Positions 15,022 through 15,931 of a stretch of 15,931 nt of DNA are shown piece by piece; positions within the stretch are counted from its first letter, which is position 1; each line of letters begins with the position of its first letter. The DNA comes from CAZAYB01 sp964489215. GTDB taxonomy: Bacteria; Planctomycetota; Phycisphaerae; Sedimentisphaerales; Anaerohalosphaeraceae. The stretch is taken from NCBI GenBank assembly GCA_964489215.1, contig CAZAYB010000041.1, positions 1 to 15,931 of the forward strand, read 5' to 3'. The notes beneath the pieces are model-generated. The model did not search any database. It saw only the letters and a program-made list of their open reading frames with translations, and was not told the DNA's origin. The translations under genes and the position numbers were made by a program.

Positions 15022-15756
15022 TCATATTTGTTTTGGGCTGTATTTATCGATGAGCTTTATCATTTCCCTGGTGGCCTGGTCGAGTCCGGTCAGTACTGCC
15101 CTTGAGATAATGCTGTGGCCGATATTGAATTCGCACAGACCTTCAATCATTGCGACCGGTGCGATATTTCGGTACGTCAGGCCGTGTCCCGCGTGTACAA
15201 TCAGACCGGCGGTTCTTGCGATATCGCGGGCGTCTCTTAGCTGATTTAAGGTTCTTTCGATTGCTTTATCGGTTTTGGCGTTTGCGTATGGCCCTGTGTG
15301 CAGTTCAACCGCGTCGCATCCTGCCTGTGCCGAGGCGAGGATCTGTTCGGGATCTGGCAGGATAAAGGTGCTGACGAGGATGTTTTTTTTGTGCATTCTT
15401 TTTGTTATCTGTTCGAGACTTTTTTGGTTTTTTACGCAGTCCAGGCCGCCTTCTGTGGTCAGTTCCTGGCGTCTTTCGGGGACGAGGGTTACCTGGTCGG
15501 GTTTTGTTTTTTCAGCGATTTTTACGATGGGCTCGGCCAGGCACATTTCAAGGTTCAGCTTTGTTGCGACAGTGTTACTGAGCAGTTGAACGTCGTTGTC
15601 GTTGATGTGTCTTCTGTCTTGTCTGAGGTGTACTGTTATGCCGTTAGCTCCTGCCAGTTCACAAGTTACGGCGGCCCAGACAGGGCTTGGCTCGTCAGTT
15701 TTTCTTGCCTGTCTGACGGTTGCGACGTGGTCAATGTTTACATTCAAAAGAGCCAT
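15022..15756 (-). CDS. pdxJ: Pyridoxine 5'-phosphate synthase
   Basis: Makes pyridoxine 5'-phosphate from 1-deoxyxylulose 5-phosphate and 3-amino-2-oxopropyl phosphate, the ring-closing step of the DXP-dependent vitamin B6 pathway. 244 residues, the family length. Signature segments are NIDHVATVRQAR (7-18), TVHLRQDRRHI (41-51, His43), NLEM (68-71, Glu70), VELHTGPYA (150-158, Glu151) and AGHGL (189-193, His191), matching active-site positions of the E. coli enzyme. LRQDRRHI has Gln46 where LREDRRHI is usual. AAAGGA about 7 bases before the ATG supports the start. A near-consensus promoter lies just upstream. Presence of pdxJ implies a de novo B6 route by the DXP-dependent branch. Confidence 0.96.
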   Translation of the reverse strand: MALLNVNIDHVATVRQARKTDEPSPVWAAVTCELAGANGITVHLRQDRRHINDNDVQLLSNTVATKLNLEMCLAEPIVKIAEKTKPDQVTLVPERRQELTTEGGLDCVKNQKSLEQITKRMHKKNILVSTFILPDPEQILASAQAGCDAVELHTGPYANAKTDKAIERTLNQLRDARDIARTAGLIVHAGHGLTYRNIAPVAMIEGLCEFNIGHSIISRAVLTGLDQATREMIKLIDKYSPKQI

Positions 15757-15799
15757 TTATGTCCTTTCGCAGTTGTTTTTTAATGTTTGTTTTGTCCTT

Positions 15800-15827
15800 A
15801 TTATAGCCTGGGTAAGTGAATCGTCAA
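15800..15827 (-). promoter_or_regulatory. Sigma-70-type promoter of pdxJ
   Basis: On the minus strand TTGACG (15822-15827) and a perfect TATAAT (15800-15805) are separated by 16 bases. This puts the start of transcription near 15793 and leaves a leader of about 37 bases before the pdxJ ATG at 15756. It is the best promoter match in the window. The remaining bases to 15931 show no gene or structure I can support. Confidence 0.65.
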
Positions 15828-15931
15828 AAGAAAAGATGGAGTGGATTTTGGCTGAATTTGGGGGAAATGAACGGCGGTTCAATTAGACACCTGGTATATA
15901 AGAAAATCTGTAAAATTTTTATAAGCTGTTT

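Noticed and set aside
15596..15886. Plus-strand ORFs over 15022-15886
   Set aside because: They are antisense to pdxJ and its promoter and show no family motifs.

Overview
The window looks like a metagenome-assembled bacterial scaffold: it has two runs of exactly 100 N (5728-5827 and 12826-12925), and the second is flanked by the same 55 bases on both sides. Gene content is that of a Gram-negative-type bacterium with an outer membrane (a secretin is present), of moderate GC. The pseudopilin set, the PilM-PilN fused protein and the general style would suit a Planctomycetota (Phycisphaerae-like) genome, but that placement is inference without a phylogenetic marker.

Layout. (1) 1-880, minus strand: a soluble sensor histidine kinase, cut by the window edge. 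(2) 881-1200: divergent intergenic region. (3) 1201-11196, plus strand: one long gene run for a type II secretion / type IV pilus-like machine, in the order GspE/PilB ATPase, GspF/PilC platform protein, two duplicated small pilins, GspH-like pilin, PilV/GspI-like pilin (broken by a gap), a PilW/GspJ-like pilin fused to a large beta-rich domain, a PilX/GspK-like protein, a PilM+PilN fused protein (GspL-like), PilO/GspM, and a short secretin. No prepilin peptidase and no PilT retraction ATPase are in the window. (4) 11197-11823: a 627-base non-coding stretch with a C-rich degenerate tandem repeat array, a hairpin, and a 12-codon ORF behind a strong ribosome binding site. (5) 11824-14022, plus strand: panB (pantothenate pathway) followed by a GT4-type glycosyltransferase that becomes one intact 378-residue ORF when the duplicated 55 bases are merged. 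(6) 14034-15756, minus strand: pdxJ (vitamin B6) then dapA (lysine/diaminopimelate), convergent with the glycosyltransferase; pdxJ has a near-consensus sigma-70 promoter.

How it works together. GspE powers assembly, GspF and the PilM/N-PilO inner-membrane complex couple it to pilin polymerisation, the duplicated small pilins are candidate major subunits, the H/I/J/K-like proteins a candidate tip complex, and the secretin the outer-membrane exit. The large beta-rich tip-type pilin is the most unusual protein here. The downstream genes are housekeeping cofactor and amino-acid genes with no evident link to the machine. I found no CRISPR array, tRNA, rRNA, intact insertion sequence or clearly new defence system.
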